Source: Streptomyces camelliae
Lineage (GTDB): Bacteria > Actinomycetota > Actinomycetes > Streptomycetales > Streptomycetaceae
Length of the DNA: 64,000 nucleotides
Direction of reading: 5' to 3'
Assembly: GCF_027625935.1 (NCBI RefSeq)
Contig: NZ_CP115300.1
Span: 6,200,001-6,264,000 of the forward strand
The first letter of the stretch is position 1. The number at the start of each line of letters is the position of its first letter. A program made the position numbers and the translations under genes. The notes under the pieces were generated by a model that saw nothing but the letters and a program-made list of their open reading frames with translations, made no database searches and was not told the origin of the DNA. Shown here one piece after another: positions 44,750 through 53,494 of the stretch.

Positions 44750-45644
44750 CGGCGTCCGTCCTTCCCAGCCGCAGCCACCGTGCCTGCCCCACCGTGACCA
44801 CCGCGATGACCAGCGCGAGGATCACCGCACCCGCACTGCCGAGCCCGAGGTTCTGCCCCTGCCCCAGGGCGGTGTAGTAGAGATAGACGAGCGGCGGCCG
44901 GGCGTACGGCGGGTAGCCCCTGGCATCGGACAGCAGGTTGTAGAACTCGTCGAAGGCCTGGAAGGCGTTGATGACGAGCAGCAGCACCACCGCGACCGAG
45001 GTGGCCCGCAGCTGGGGCAGGGTGATGTGCCGCAGCACCGTCCAGCCGGGCCGGGCCCCGTCCACGGCGGCCGCCTCGTAGAGCACCGGATCGATCCGCT
45101 GCAGCCCGGCCAGGAAGAGGATCATGTAGAAACCGGCTTGCAGCCACAGCCGTACGGTGACGATGACCAGCCAGTACCAGGGCGGATCGGTGATGGACAG
45201 CCACGCGACGGGATCGCCGCCGAACCACCCGAGGACGGTGTTGGCGAGTCCGAACCGTACCCCGTTGAAGATCGACATCTTCCAGACCAGGGCGGCGACG
45301 ACGTAACTGCACGCGGCCGGAAGGAAGAACACGGACCGGAAGAAGGCCCGTGCCCGGCGGACCCGGTTGACCATGAGGGCGAGGGCGAGGGAGAAGACAT
45401 AGGTGGCCGGCACGATGAAGGCGGTGAAGACGAGGAACGTCCTCAGGCTGCCGACGAACGCGTCGTCCCGCAGCATCGCCGTGTAGTTGTCCAGGCCGAC
45501 GAAGTGCGTGGGCGTGACGGTGTTGTGCGCGTCGAAGAAACTCAGGGCCACGCTCCACAGCAGGGGAACGTAGGTGAAGAGCGCCAGCCCGGCGGCGAAC
45601 GGCCCGACGAACACCCAGAACCAGAGGGCTCTACGGCGCCTCAC
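44742..45644 (-). CDS. Sugar ABC transporter permease (MalF-like)
   Basis: A CUT1-family permease of 300 aa with six helices and an EAA loop EAAAVDGARPGWTVLRHITLPQL (catalytic contact with the ATPase). The start overlaps the stop of the solute-binding protein gene by 4 bp and its own end overlaps the MalG-like gene. It forms the channel with the 43916 product. Substrate is set by the binding protein. Confidence 0.93.
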   Translation of the reverse strand: MRRRRALWFWVFVGPFAAGLALFTYVPLLWSVALSFFDAHNTVTPTHFVGLDNYTAMLRDDAFVGSLRTFLVFTAFIVPATYVFSLALALMVNRVRRARAFFRSVFFLPAACSYVVAALVWKMSIFNGVRFGLANTVLGWFGGDPVAWLSITDPPWYWLVIVTVRLWLQAGFYMILFLAGLQRIDPVLYEAAAVDGARPGWTVLRHITLPQLRATSVAVVLLLVINAFQAFDEFYNLLSDARGYPPYARPPLVYLYYTALGQGQNLGLGSAGAVILALVIAVVTVGQARWLRLGRTDADG

Positions 45645-46912
45645 GACGACTTCTTCGTGTTCCGGACCTTCTTCACACGGTCGAGTTCGGCGCTCACCTT
45701 CCGTACGACGCCCCGCAGTTCACTCTCCGGACTCGCCCCGCTCCTGATGATCCGGCTGAGCGCGTCCTGATAGGCGGTCTGCGCGGCCGGCGTCCACAGC
45801 AGTGGCTGGGCGTAGCCGTGGTCGGTGGTGAAGCGCACGGCGTCGGCGGCAGGGCCGTTCTTCAGCTTGGTCGCCTTCTTGGCGAGGGAGATCCGGGCGG
45901 GGATGTGGAAGCCATAGCTGAGCGCGAAGTCCTCCTGATAATCGGTCCGTTCGACCCACAGCCACTTCACGAACTCCTTGGCGGCCTCCTTGTGCCGGCC
46001 ACGCGCGCTGACGGCGGCCCCGTACGCCCCGACAGGCACGGTCGGCCTGCCGTTCCGGCCGTCGCCCGGGAACGGCAACACCCCGAAATCGTCCCCGAGT
46101 TGCTGCTGGATCTGCGGCAGCGCCCACAGCCCCGACCACTGCATCGCGGTCAGCCCCTGGATGAAGGCGGACGGGTCGGCCCAGTCGGCGGGAGCGCCGA
46201 GGAGGAGGGACTTGCCGGCGTACAGCTGACGGAGCTTGCCGAGGGTGCGGGCGGCGGAGGGATCGTCGAAGCCGACTTCGCCGTCGTCCGTGACGAGCTG
46301 AAGTCCGGCGGCATGGAGGGGAGTTCCCCCGAGCACGCCGGCTCCCCCGTCATTGCCCAGGAAGAGCCCCTTGACCTTGCTGGTGCTGAGCTTGCGGGCG
46401 GCGTCCACGAGGGCGTCGAGCGTGGTGGGCGGCTGTACTCCCGCATCCCTCAGCAGACTCTTCCGGTAGTAGAGCATCTGCATGTCGATGACCTGCGGAA
46501 TGCCCCAGACCCGCCCGTCGTACGTCTTGGGCGTGAGCACGGCCGGATTGAAGTCGTCCTTGACCCCGTCCAGCATCTCGGTGAGATCGACGACCTGACC
46601 GCCCTGGATCTGGTCGAGCGTGGGACCGTTGACCTCGAAGACGTCCGGCCCGGAGTCGGTCAGCAGCGCGGCGGCGGTCTGCTGGTCGTAGTCGCCCGGC
46701 CGCCACTGCACGGTGACACGCGCCTTGTGATAGGCGGCGGCATACCGCTGAACGGCCTGCTGAGTGCCGGCCTCCCCGTACTGGTGATACCACTGGGACA
46801 ACTCCGTCCCCGAACCCCCGCCCCCACGCCCGGTGTTGGACCCGCACGCGGCGAGCAGTCCCACTCCGGCCCCGGCACCCGCGGCCAGCAGTGCCCTACG
46901 GCTCATGGTCAT
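45641..46912 (-). CDS. Sugar ABC transporter solute-binding lipoprotein
   Basis: A family 1 solute-binding protein of 423 aa. The N-terminus MTMSRRALLAAG resembles a twin-arginine/lipoprotein signal with lipobox LLAAC at about residue 23, followed by a flexible Gly-rich segment. The two-lobe sugar-binding fold shows WGIPQVIDMQMLYYRKSLL and VGAYGAAVSARGRH. It heads the operon; no regulator is adjacent, so the ROK protein at 39384 or a distant one may control it. Ligand unknown. Confidence 0.92.
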   Translation of the reverse strand: MTMSRRALLAAGAGAGVGLLAACGSNTGRGGGGSGTELSQWYHQYGEAGTQQAVQRYAAAYHKARVTVQWRPGDYDQQTAAALLTDSGPDVFEVNGPTLDQIQGGQVVDLTEMLDGVKDDFNPAVLTPKTYDGRVWGIPQVIDMQMLYYRKSLLRDAGVQPPTTLDALVDAARKLSTSKVKGLFLGNDGGAGVLGGTPLHAAGLQLVTDDGEVGFDDPSAARTLGKLRQLYAGKSLLLGAPADWADPSAFIQGLTAMQWSGLWALPQIQQQLGDDFGVLPFPGDGRNGRPTVPVGAYGAAVSARGRHKEAAKEFVKWLWVERTDYQEDFALSYGFHIPARISLAKKATKLKNGPAADAVRFTTDHGYAQPLLWTPAAQTAYQDALSRIIRSGASPESELRGVVRKVSAELDRVKKVRNTKKSS

Positions 46913-47036
46913 CGTCTGTGCCCCCTGACGTCGGTCATCGATGCACGGTCCAACGATCAACCTTGCGGGATGATTACGAAAGGGCGGTTGCAGCCGTGTG
47001 TCACCGGGGCCGCGTGCCGTGCGTTCGGGGCCTGTG

Positions 47037-47653
47037 TCACGGGGCGAGGGAGTCAAGGGAGTCGAGGGTGCCGTAGGAGACCCCCGTCAGCCGCACGGAC
47101 TCCTCCCAGAGCCGGCGCGAGACGGCGTCACCGACGGTCCAGGGCGCCCGCCAGGAGCGGGTCGGCGCACCCCGCCACATACCGAACCACGGCCTGAAGA
47201 ACTCATCGGCCCGTACGACGTACGCCGTACGCCGTACGCAGTACGCCGTACGTCGTACGCCGTCGCCGTGTACAGCACGGGCAGCGCCCCCGCCTCGGCC
47301 GACTGCGCGAACACCCGGTTGGCCACCTCCATCACCCGCTCGACACCCCGCCGCCCCTCCGCACGCGGTCCGGCGGTCAGCAGGCCGGTCGCCGCGTACC
47401 CCGGGGGCGCGGCGACGGCGACGACCTCGGCACCGCGTGCGGCGAGCCTGCGGGCAAGCTCGTGGGTGAAGAGGAGGTTGGCCGTCTTGGACCGAGCGTA
47501 GGTGACCCAACGCCGGTACCTCTTCCGGCTGTTGAGATCACGAGGATCGATGTTCGCCAGGGCGGTCACGTGGCCGAGACCGCTGTTGGCGCCGGTGACG
47601 ACGGCGAGGCGGCCGGTGAGGTCGGGGATGTCGGAGGTGCTCCAGCCACGCAT
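47037..47653 (-). pseudogene. Decayed short-chain dehydrogenase interrupted by a 7-bp tandem repeat
   Basis: The 5' part reads MRGWSTSDIPDLTG then TGANSGLG, the SDR cofactor motif, but continues at once with LANIDPRDLNSRKRYRR, so the middle of the fold with the NNAG and catalytic Ser, roughly 120 residues, is missing. The catalytic YARSK is retained. Near the 3' end seven copies of a 7-bp unit (47212-47260) shift the frame; the true C-terminus (FFRPWFGMWRG ... TLDSLAP) lies in another frame. The span is 617 bp, so gain of one unit or loss of two would restore the frame. Confidence 0.75.
47212..47260. repeat. Heptanucleotide tandem repeat (CGTACGC)7
   Basis: Seven consecutive 7-bp units: CGTACGA, CGTACGC three times, AGTACGC, CGTACGT, CGTACGC, followed by a degenerate eighth. 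It lies inside the SDR relic and breaks its frame. Length-variable repeats of this kind are rare in Streptomyces coding regions. Confidence 0.9.
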
Positions 47654-47760
47654 GGTCCGATTCCTTCCGGGTTGCGAAGATGAGAGGGCACAACTTTTCC
47701 GGGCCGGGACGCATCCAACATAGTGACCTTCATCCACCTATTCGCCCGATGGAGGCGGAT

Positions 47761-48336
47761 ATGCGCATGATCCCTTATCGGAACCCTCTGAACCCTCTGA
47801 ACCCTCTGAGCCGATCCCGATCCCTCTCCCGCACATCCCCCGGGCGCGGCGCGGCCGCCGTGCTGACCGCGGCCCTCGTGGGCCTGACGGCGGCGGGAGC
47901 GGCATGGAGCGCGCCCTCGACGGCGGCTTCTCTCCGTACCTGCACGGTAAACGATCTGTATCTCTCGATGGGCCGCAAGGAGGGGGCGGCCGGGTCGCTG
48001 TACTGGCCGATCCGGTTCACCAACACCAGCACGACCAGCTGTGCCCTGCGCGGCTACCCGGGGGTCAGCGTCCTGGACACCGCCCACCACCAGCTCGGTC
48101 CCGCCGCCACCCGCAGCGGCACCTCCTACGGCACGGTCACCCTCACCCCGGGCCACTCGGCCTCGTCGGTCATCCGCACCACCAACGGCCCGATCGGCGG
48201 CCCCTGCCTGCGCACCGGCACCTACCTCCGCGTCTACCCACCGGCGTCCCGCACACCGGCCCTGATACCGGCCGCTTGGACGACGTGTTCCGGTGTCTTC
48301 CAGGTCGGTCCGGTGAATGTGGAGGGGTCGATCTGA
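47761..48336 (+). CDS. Secreted DUF4232-like protein
   Basis: An exported protein of 191 aa. The signal region contains NPLNPLNPL, encoded by a perfect 9-bp triplication (47782-47808), then a hydrophobic core (AAVLTAALVGLTAAG). The mature part has TCTVNDLYLSMGRKEGAAG, FTNTSTTSCALRGYPGV and four cysteines placed as in DUF4232 proteins. The ATG at 47761 has GGAGG at 5 nt; upstream ATG 47749 lies over that ribosome site. Role unknown. Confidence 0.85.
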   Translation: MRMIPYRNPLNPLNPLSRSRSLSRTSPGRGAAAVLTAALVGLTAAGAAWSAPSTAASLRTCTVNDLYLSMGRKEGAAGSLYWPIRFTNTSTTSCALRGYPGVSVLDTAHHQLGPAATRSGTSYGTVTLTPGHSASSVIRTTNGPIGGPCLRTGTYLRVYPPASRTPALIPAAWTTCSGVFQVGPVNVEGSI

Positions 48337-48354
48337 GGGGGTGGTGGCAGAGGA

Positions 48355-48389
48355 AAGGGGGGCGGCACATCAAGTGTGCCGCCCCCCTT
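48355..48389. terminator. Bidirectional hairpin between DUF4232-like and FtsX-like genes
   Basis: A perfect 15-bp stem, AAGGGGGGCGGCACA (48355-48369) with TGTGCCGCCCCCCTT (48375-48389), and a 5-nt loop TCAAG. It lies between converging genes. Confidence 0.85.
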
Positions 48390-48407
48390 CCCTCTCAGCC
48401 TCGACTT

Positions 48408-50687
48408 TCAGTCCCGCCGGATGAGCTCAGGGTCGATGCGGCGGCCTACCAGGGGGAGGGAGCCGAGGGCGGCTACGGCGATGACGCACAGGGTGCCGGT
48501 GAGGAGGAGGGGGAGGCCGGCGGTGTCCCAGAAGACGGTGCCGCCGCCGACGATCAGATAGCTGGACTCGGCCATCCTGCCGGTGACGATGGCTAGCAGC
48601 AGACCCGCGGCGAGGGGCAACGCCACTTGTGCCGTCTGCGCCGCTCGCAGCGTGCTGCGTTTGGCGCCGAGGAGGGTGAGGGCCGTGACCTGAGGACGTC
48701 GCTCCACCGCGCGGTCGATCGCGGCGACGAGGAAGGTGGCCAAGCCGATGACCAGCCCCAAGGTCATGGCGACGGCGAGCAGTGCCTTGACGATCGCGGA
48801 CTCTTGGAGGACTGCCACATTCAGGCCTGTGGTGGTCACATCCGCGGTCGGCGCCACGCGGCCGATGCCGTCGAAGACTCTGCGGATGGTGCCTGGGTCG
48901 GAGTCGCTGACCAGTCTGAGCACGGCACTCTCGGGATGCGTACCGTGGGGGAGCATAGAAGGCGGGATGAGGATCGATCCGCTGTCGATCATCTGCATGG
49001 GGCGCCCATCGCGATACAGGACGGACTGCTGCGGCGCACGGAAGGTCACCGCGCGGTGGCCGTCGTCCAGTCGAAATCGGAGTTTCACCCCCGCGTCGAC
49101 AGCGGTTTCATAGGTCTGCGCCGAGTCCCGCAGCCGCAGAGGCTTCCCGTCGGCACAGTCACCGACCCACGCCGTCGCGGCGCGTAGCTGGGCGCAGGTG
49201 GCCAGGACGAGTTCGGGTGTCGGCATGGTGTCCGAGACACTGACGCCCGTCGAGCTCGCCAGGAGGAAGTGAGCGCGTGTCCCCGGTAGTTGCTCCAGTG
49301 CGTGCTGCTGAGCTGTGGTGAGCCGCTCGGTGCTCACGTCGTAGCTCTGAGCCGGGGAATCGGGCTTGGCGGTCCGGTCCAGTTCGATGAGAACGCCCTG
49401 CACGAGCGAAGCCCCGAACACCAGCAGGACCAGCCCGGCGGCCAACCTGATGGTGCCTCCCGGCTCGGCTTCGTTGCGCCGCATGGCAAGACCGAGCGTG
49501 AGCGAGCGTGTGGATGCCGCGATCCACTGAGCGAGGAACCGGCTCACCGGCGGCAGAGCCGTCACGAGTCCGCCTCCGATGAGGATGGCCGCCGCGGGGA
49601 TGAGCAACGCATGCGTAGCGCTGTATGTGGGCGCATGTCCGCTCGCCCCGATGGCACAGTAGCCCGCGGCGATGCCCGATCCCGCGGCGAGCGGCAGGAG
49701 CCCCCAGCTCGACGGGGGCTTGGGCTGTGCGTTCCTGCGGACGGCGAGCGGACTCTTCGCGGCCTTGCGCGCACTGGCCCGTCCCACGAACCAGGCGAGC
49801 GCCGGGCAGCCTACGAGGCAGATCGCGCACGTCGTACCGGACAGCGCGCCATCGTTCGGATACCAGGTGAATCCAGGCAGTCCGATCCGTGAGAGAAGTT
49901 GGTTCAGCAGCCAGTACTCGCCAAGCCCCAGGAGCGCGCCGACTGCGGCCGCGGCGACCGTCTCGGCGGCGTTCACCCGCTGTACCTCCTTGGCGCTCAT
50001 ACCGAGCAGGCGGAGCGCTGCCAGTCTGCGGACCCGCTCGGCAGCGGAGAGGCGGGCACAGACAGAGATGAACACCGTGAGAGGAAGGAGGGCGATGACG
50101 AGCATCGTGTAGCGCAGGACATCGGCCGTCGGCGGCTCCAGGGTCGGGTTTGGTGCGTAACCCATGCCGAAGTGGCTCAGGTGCCATCCGTCATGGAGCT
50201 GATCCCGGCTTGTGCCCACGTAGGCGACGAGTTCGTCCGGGCGTGCCAGCCCTTGCGCCCCGATCACCCCTGTTTCCCGCCCTGGCAGGCGCTGGGCCAG
50301 CTCTGGGGTCGTACGCAGCAGCTTATGCAGCCCTGGCGACACGAAGACCTGTCCGGGGCGAGGGAAGGTCTTCAACCCGGGCGGCGGCGCCACGGACCGG
50401 GTTCCTTCGGCCAGGAAGATCCGCGTGAGCGGTTTCGAGTCGACAGGATCGACTCGTTCCAGGCCGAGCGGAAGGCTGTTCGCCTCGGATTGGGACATCT
50501 CTCTTGGGGCAGTCGGCTGTCGGCCCGCGACTCGGGCGTCCTGTGCCGCCAGGATGCCGGGCACGGTCAGCACGATCGCCAGACAGCAGACTCCGAGCGA
50601 GCCGCCGACCGCCATGAGTGCGAAACGCGCCCGGTTGCCGCGTCCGGTGCCGAACAACAGCCGCAGCCCCAGCATGAGTTCCTTCAC
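48408..50687 (-). CDS. Large FtsX-like ABC transporter permease
   Basis: A membrane protein of 759 aa with two FtsX-like membrane units: one N-terminal helix, an extracellular domain, several helices in the middle, a second extracellular domain and three C-terminal helices (LATFLVAAIDRAVERRPQ, LLLTGTLCVIAVAAL). It is translationally coupled (ATGA) to the ATPase gene at 50684. Base composition and codon choice look less GC-biased than the neighbours, hinting at acquisition. Probably exports, or protects against, a peptide; the small secreted protein upstream is the natural partner. Confidence 0.85.
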   Translation of the reverse strand: MKELMLGLRLLFGTGRGNRARFALMAVGGSLGVCCLAIVLTVPGILAAQDARVAGRQPTAPREMSQSEANSLPLGLERVDPVDSKPLTRIFLAEGTRSVAPPPGLKTFPRPGQVFVSPGLHKLLRTTPELAQRLPGRETGVIGAQGLARPDELVAYVGTSRDQLHDGWHLSHFGMGYAPNPTLEPPTADVLRYTMLVIALLPLTVFISVCARLSAAERVRRLAALRLLGMSAKEVQRVNAAETVAAAAVGALLGLGEYWLLNQLLSRIGLPGFTWYPNDGALSGTTCAICLVGCPALAWFVGRASARKAAKSPLAVRRNAQPKPPSSWGLLPLAAGSGIAAGYCAIGASGHAPTYSATHALLIPAAAILIGGGLVTALPPVSRFLAQWIAASTRSLTLGLAMRRNEAEPGGTIRLAAGLVLLVFGASLVQGVLIELDRTAKPDSPAQSYDVSTERLTTAQQHALEQLPGTRAHFLLASSTGVSVSDTMPTPELVLATCAQLRAATAWVGDCADGKPLRLRDSAQTYETAVDAGVKLRFRLDDGHRAVTFRAPQQSVLYRDGRPMQMIDSGSILIPPSMLPHGTHPESAVLRLVSDSDPGTIRRVFDGIGRVAPTADVTTTGLNVAVLQESAIVKALLAVAMTLGLVIGLATFLVAAIDRAVERRPQVTALTLLGAKRSTLRAAQTAQVALPLAAGLLLAIVTGRMAESSYLIVGGGTVFWDTAGLPLLLTGTLCVIAVAALGSLPLVGRRIDPELIRRD

Positions 50688-51364
50688 GAAACCGACCGCC
50701 CCTGCAGGGTCAGCACACCGTCGATCATGGTGTACCGGGTGTCTGCCTGGGCGGCCACGTTCGTGTCATGGGTGACCAGGACGACGGCCGTGCCCTGTGA
50801 CCGGGCCAGCGCGAGGAACTCGGCCAAGACCACCTGCGCGCCGACGCTGTCGAGCGAACCGGTCGGCTCGTCGGCGAAGACCACCGCCGGCCGGTGCACG
50901 AGCGCCCGTGCCACGGCGACCCGTTGGCTCTGCCCGCCTGAGACCTGCGACGGTCGCCGCTTCCGGAGCTCTCTCAGACCCAGTCGGCCGAGCACCTCTC
51001 CAGCGGTGGCGAGCGCCTGCGCCTTGCGTTGCCCGGCCAACCGGAGCGGCAGTGCGGCATTCTCCTCCACGGTCAGTTCGGGCAGGAGCTCGCCGTACTG
51101 GAAGACGAACCCGAATCGGTCGCGTCGGAGCAAACTCAGCTCCTCGTCGCTGAGATCACCCAAATTCGTTCGTTCGAACAGGACTTCGCCGCCGCTGACG
51201 GGCAACACCCCTGCCAGGCAGTACAGAAGGGAGGATTTACCCGAACCGCTGGGGCCGGTGATGGCGGCGATCTCGCCCCGCCTGAGTGCAATGTCGGCTT
51301 CCTTGACGGCCAGCGAAGAGCCGTAACGGAGATCGATCTTTCGAGCAGCAAGGAGTTCGGACAC
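50684..51364 (-). CDS. ABC transporter ATP-binding protein of the secreted-protein module
   Basis: The ATPase partner, 226 aa from the GTG at 51364. Walker A GPSGSGKSSL, signature QVSGGQSQRVAVARAL, Walker B VVFADEPTGSLD and LVTHD are complete. A start at 51448 would overlap the upstream secreted-protein gene and add unlike sequence; no good ribosome site is seen for either, so the start is uncertain. It overlaps the permease gene by 4 bp and follows the secreted-protein gene by 19 bp, giving one operon of three genes. Confidence 0.9.
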   Translation of the reverse strand: MSELLAARKIDLRYGSSLAVKEADIALRRGEIAAITGPSGSGKSSLLYCLAGVLPVSGGEVLFERTNLGDLSDEELSLLRRDRFGFVFQYGELLPELTVEENAALPLRLAGQRKAQALATAGEVLGRLGLRELRKRRPSQVSGGQSQRVAVARALVHRPAVVFADEPTGSLDSVGAQVVLAEFLALARSQGTAVVLVTHDTNVAAQADTRYTMIDGVLTLQGRSVS

Positions 51365-51383
51365 GGTGAGAATCAGCCCTGCC

Positions 51384-51800
51384 CTATCGCCTGGTGCTGA
51401 TGTGCTGGTCGCGTGAGCACTCGTCCCTCGCGAGGGCAGCGTTGTCAACGCAGACGTTCAGGTCCGCGTCATCCGTGTACCGTTGCGATCCCTCCCAGTT
51501 GGAGTGGTGCAGATGCACCGTCTTCCCCTGCTTTCCGTAGTAGCGGACCCAGTCATGCCCTTCGACCCGCACCCTCACGTATCCGTTGTGGCCGTCACCG
51601 GCGTTCTTGTCCCGTAGGGATCCCTCCCACTCGAAGGAACCGTGGTTCCGCTCCGGCGGATTGAACCGGTAATGCCCCTCCGTGAGGACCGCACCCGAAA
51701 TCTCGCGTGTGCCCAAGTCGTTCCAGGACGCCGCGAACGCCGTCCCCACCCCCGCGAGAAACACTCCCGCCGCCAGCAGACCCACCACTGCCTTCTTCAT
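51384..51800 (-). CDS. Small secreted protein heading an ABC operon
   Basis: An exported protein of 138 aa. Signal peptide KKAVVGLLAAGVFLAGVG ends at AFA near residue 23. The mature part (about 115 aa) is rich in His, Trp and Asp (WVRYYGKQGKTVHLHHSNW, RYTDDADLNVCVDN) and has two cysteines that could pair. GAGAGGTGG precedes the ATG at 51800. The order secreted protein / ATPase / large permease resembles lactococcin-972-type bacteriocin loci, but the mature sequence does not show that family's motif. Function unknown. Confidence 0.75.
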   Translation of the reverse strand: MKKAVVGLLAAGVFLAGVGTAFAASWNDLGTREISGAVLTEGHYRFNPPERNHGSFEWEGSLRDKNAGDGHNGYVRVRVEGHDWVRYYGKQGKTVHLHHSNWEGSQRYTDDADLNVCVDNAALARDECSRDQHISTRR

Positions 51801-51948
51801 ACGCCACCTCTCAGCAAACCCCACCTGCCCTACTGGCAGCGGGAGTTACAGAAAGTAGCGTTACGATCACGTGGCGAATCCTTTACTCGCTCCTTCGCCA
51901 CCGCATCAGGTGATCCAAAACCAGCCAGCGCTCACATCGCGCCACAGG

Positions 51949-52740
51949 TCAGGCCGTCGACCCGCCGTCCACCACCAGATCCGCGCCCACGACGGACGCC
52001 GCGTCGTCCGAGGCCAGGTAGAGGACCGCTGCCGCGATCTCCTCGACCGTCGACACACGGCCGACCGGGGACTCCGTGCGCATGCGGGCCGCTCGGGCGG
52101 ACTCTGTTTCGCCGGGCTTGAGGGACATGTCCGTGGCGGTGGGGCCGGGGCTGACCGCGTTGATGCGGATGCCGTCGGCGATGTGGTCCAGGGCGGCGGC
52201 GCGGGTGAGGATCGAGACGGCCGCCTTGGTGGTGGCGTATGCCGCGGTGCCGGGCAGGCGGCTGTGGACGCCGATGCGGGATGCGATGTTCACGATGGCG
52301 CCGCCGGTTGGCTGGGTGCGCATCTGGGCGATCTCGGCCTGGAGGGCCAGGAAGACGCCGGTGACGTTGATGTCGAGCATCGTCCGCCAGTCCTCCTCCG
52401 GCAGGTCGGCCACCGAGTAGCCGCGTCCCGTCAGGATGCCCGCGTTGTTCACCGCCACGTCCAGTGAGCCGAAACGGTCCACCGCCCCGGACACCAGCGC
52501 CCGCAGGTCTTCGGGGCGGGTCACGTTCGCCGTCATCGGCAGGGCCTTGCCGCCCGACTCCTCGATCAGGGCTGCCGTCTCCTCCAGGGGGGATGTGCGG
52601 CGGCCGGCCACGACCACCTGCGCGCCCTCCCTGGCGAAGGCCAGCGCGATGCCCCGGCCGATGCCCGTTCCGGCGCCGGTGACGAGGGCAGTGCGGCCCG
52701 CGAAGCGGGTGCGTGCGGTTCCGGTGATCCCCGTGGTCAT
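51949..52740 (-). CDS. Short-chain dehydrogenase/reductase
   Basis: A classical NAD(P)-dependent SDR of 263 aa. Cofactor motif TGAGTGIGRG near residue 20, NNAGILTGRG, catalytic Ser in NIASRIG and YATTK, and C-terminal VVDGG. The start at 52740 has AAAAGGGGA. A TetR gene follows upstream on the same strand and an operator half-identical to that gene's own lies at 52755. Substrate unknown. Confidence 0.93.
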   Translation of the reverse strand: MTTGITGTARTRFAGRTALVTGAGTGIGRGIALAFAREGAQVVVAGRRTSPLEETAALIEESGGKALPMTANVTRPEDLRALVSGAVDRFGSLDVAVNNAGILTGRGYSVADLPEEDWRTMLDINVTGVFLALQAEIAQMRTQPTGGAIVNIASRIGVHSRLPGTAAYATTKAAVSILTRAAALDHIADGIRINAVSPGPTATDMSLKPGETESARAARMRTESPVGRVSTVEEIAAAVLYLASDDAASVVGADLVVDGGSTA

Positions 52741-52754
52741 GTCTCCCCTTTTAT

Positions 52755-52770
52755 TGAATGATCGGTTCAG
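52755..52770. promoter_or_regulatory. TetR operator before the SDR gene
   Basis: TGAATGATCGGTTCAG, 15 bp before the SDR start. Its reverse complement matches 13 of 16 bases of the site at 53415-53430 before the TetR gene. Confidence 0.65.
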
Positions 52771-52809
52771 AATGAATCGATGAAAAACGGCGCCGCTCGA
52801 CCAGTTCAC

Positions 52810-53394
52810 TCAGTCGAGCAGCGCCAGCGCCTGCTCCGCCGCGTCCCGCACCCTCGCCGGGTCCGTGGACGCCTTCCCCGCCACCCGCAGGCCCTGGAGC
52901 AGGACCAGCAGCATGCGGGCGAGGGTCAACGGGTCGCGGTTCTCGGGCAGTTCGCCCTGGGCCTGGGCGCGGGTCAGGGCCGAGTGCAGGAGGGTTTCCG
53001 CGTGGTCCCAGCTGTGTGCCACCCGGCGGGCGGCGGCCGGGTCGTGCGGGGCCAGTTCGACCGCCGCGTTGGTGACCAGACATCCCTGCTCCCGGGTCGG
53101 CTCGGCCGTGGCCTCGGCGGCGAAGCGCCGGACCACCGCGCGCACCGCCGGCAGTACCGGGCCCGGCCGGGACAACTCCCGGGTGAGCAGGGGGTTCTGG
53201 ATCTGTCCGTACCGGTCCAGTGCCCGCAGGTACAACTCGTGCTTGTTCCCGAACGTCGCGTACAGGCTCGCCCGGCCGATTCCGAGATGCTCGACCAGGT
53301 CGGCCATCGACGTCGCCTCGTAGCCGCGCCGCCAGAACAGCTCCAGGGCTGCCTGCAGTGCGGCGTCCGGGTCGAACTCCTTGGTCCTGGCCAT
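52810..53394 (-). CDS. TetR family transcriptional regulator
   Basis: A regulator of 194 aa with HTH MADLVEHLGIGRASLYATFGNK near residues 30-51 and a helical C-terminal domain (EQGCLVTNAAVELAPHD) as in the AcrR/NemR-like group. It is transcribed toward the SDR gene, 69 bp upstream of its start. A 16-bp site shared by both promoters suggests it represses itself and the SDR gene. Confidence 0.92.
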   Translation of the reverse strand: MARTKEFDPDAALQAALELFWRRGYEATSMADLVEHLGIGRASLYATFGNKHELYLRALDRYGQIQNPLLTRELSRPGPVLPAVRAVVRRFAAEATAEPTREQGCLVTNAAVELAPHDPAAARRVAHSWDHAETLLHSALTRAQAQGELPENRDPLTLARMLLVLLQGLRVAGKASTDPARVRDAAEQALALLD

Positions 53395-53414
53395 ACGCCA
53401 GAGCCTAGGATTTA

Positions 53415-53430
53415 CTGGAACGATCAGTCA
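53415..53430. promoter_or_regulatory. TetR operator before its own gene
   Basis: CTGGAACGATCAGTCA, 20 bp before the TetR start; the arms ACTG/CAGT give dyad symmetry. It matches the site at 52755 in reverse. Confidence 0.65.
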
Positions 53431-53460
53431 AGTTGGCCGTCTGCGGCGTGGGGCGGTGGG

Positions 53461-53486
53461 CCGGCTGGGCCCGGGGGCCCAGCCGG
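53461..53486 (-). terminator. Terminator after nirBD
   Basis: A 12-bp inverted repeat, CCGGCTGGGCCC (53461-53472) with GGGCCCAGCCGG (53475-53486), whose inner pairs form the loop. It lies 9-34 bp after the nirD stop on the minus strand. Confidence 0.7.
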
Positions 53487-53494
53487 GGCCCGTG

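Noticed and set aside
47212..47260. Short regular repeats as a CRISPR array
   Set aside because: Units are contiguous 7-mers without spacers, and no cas genes are present.
51384..51800. Naming the secreted protein a lactococcin 972 family bacteriocin
   Set aside because: Gene order is similar, but the expected conserved aromatic/His motif and glycine-rich C-terminus of that family are not visible.
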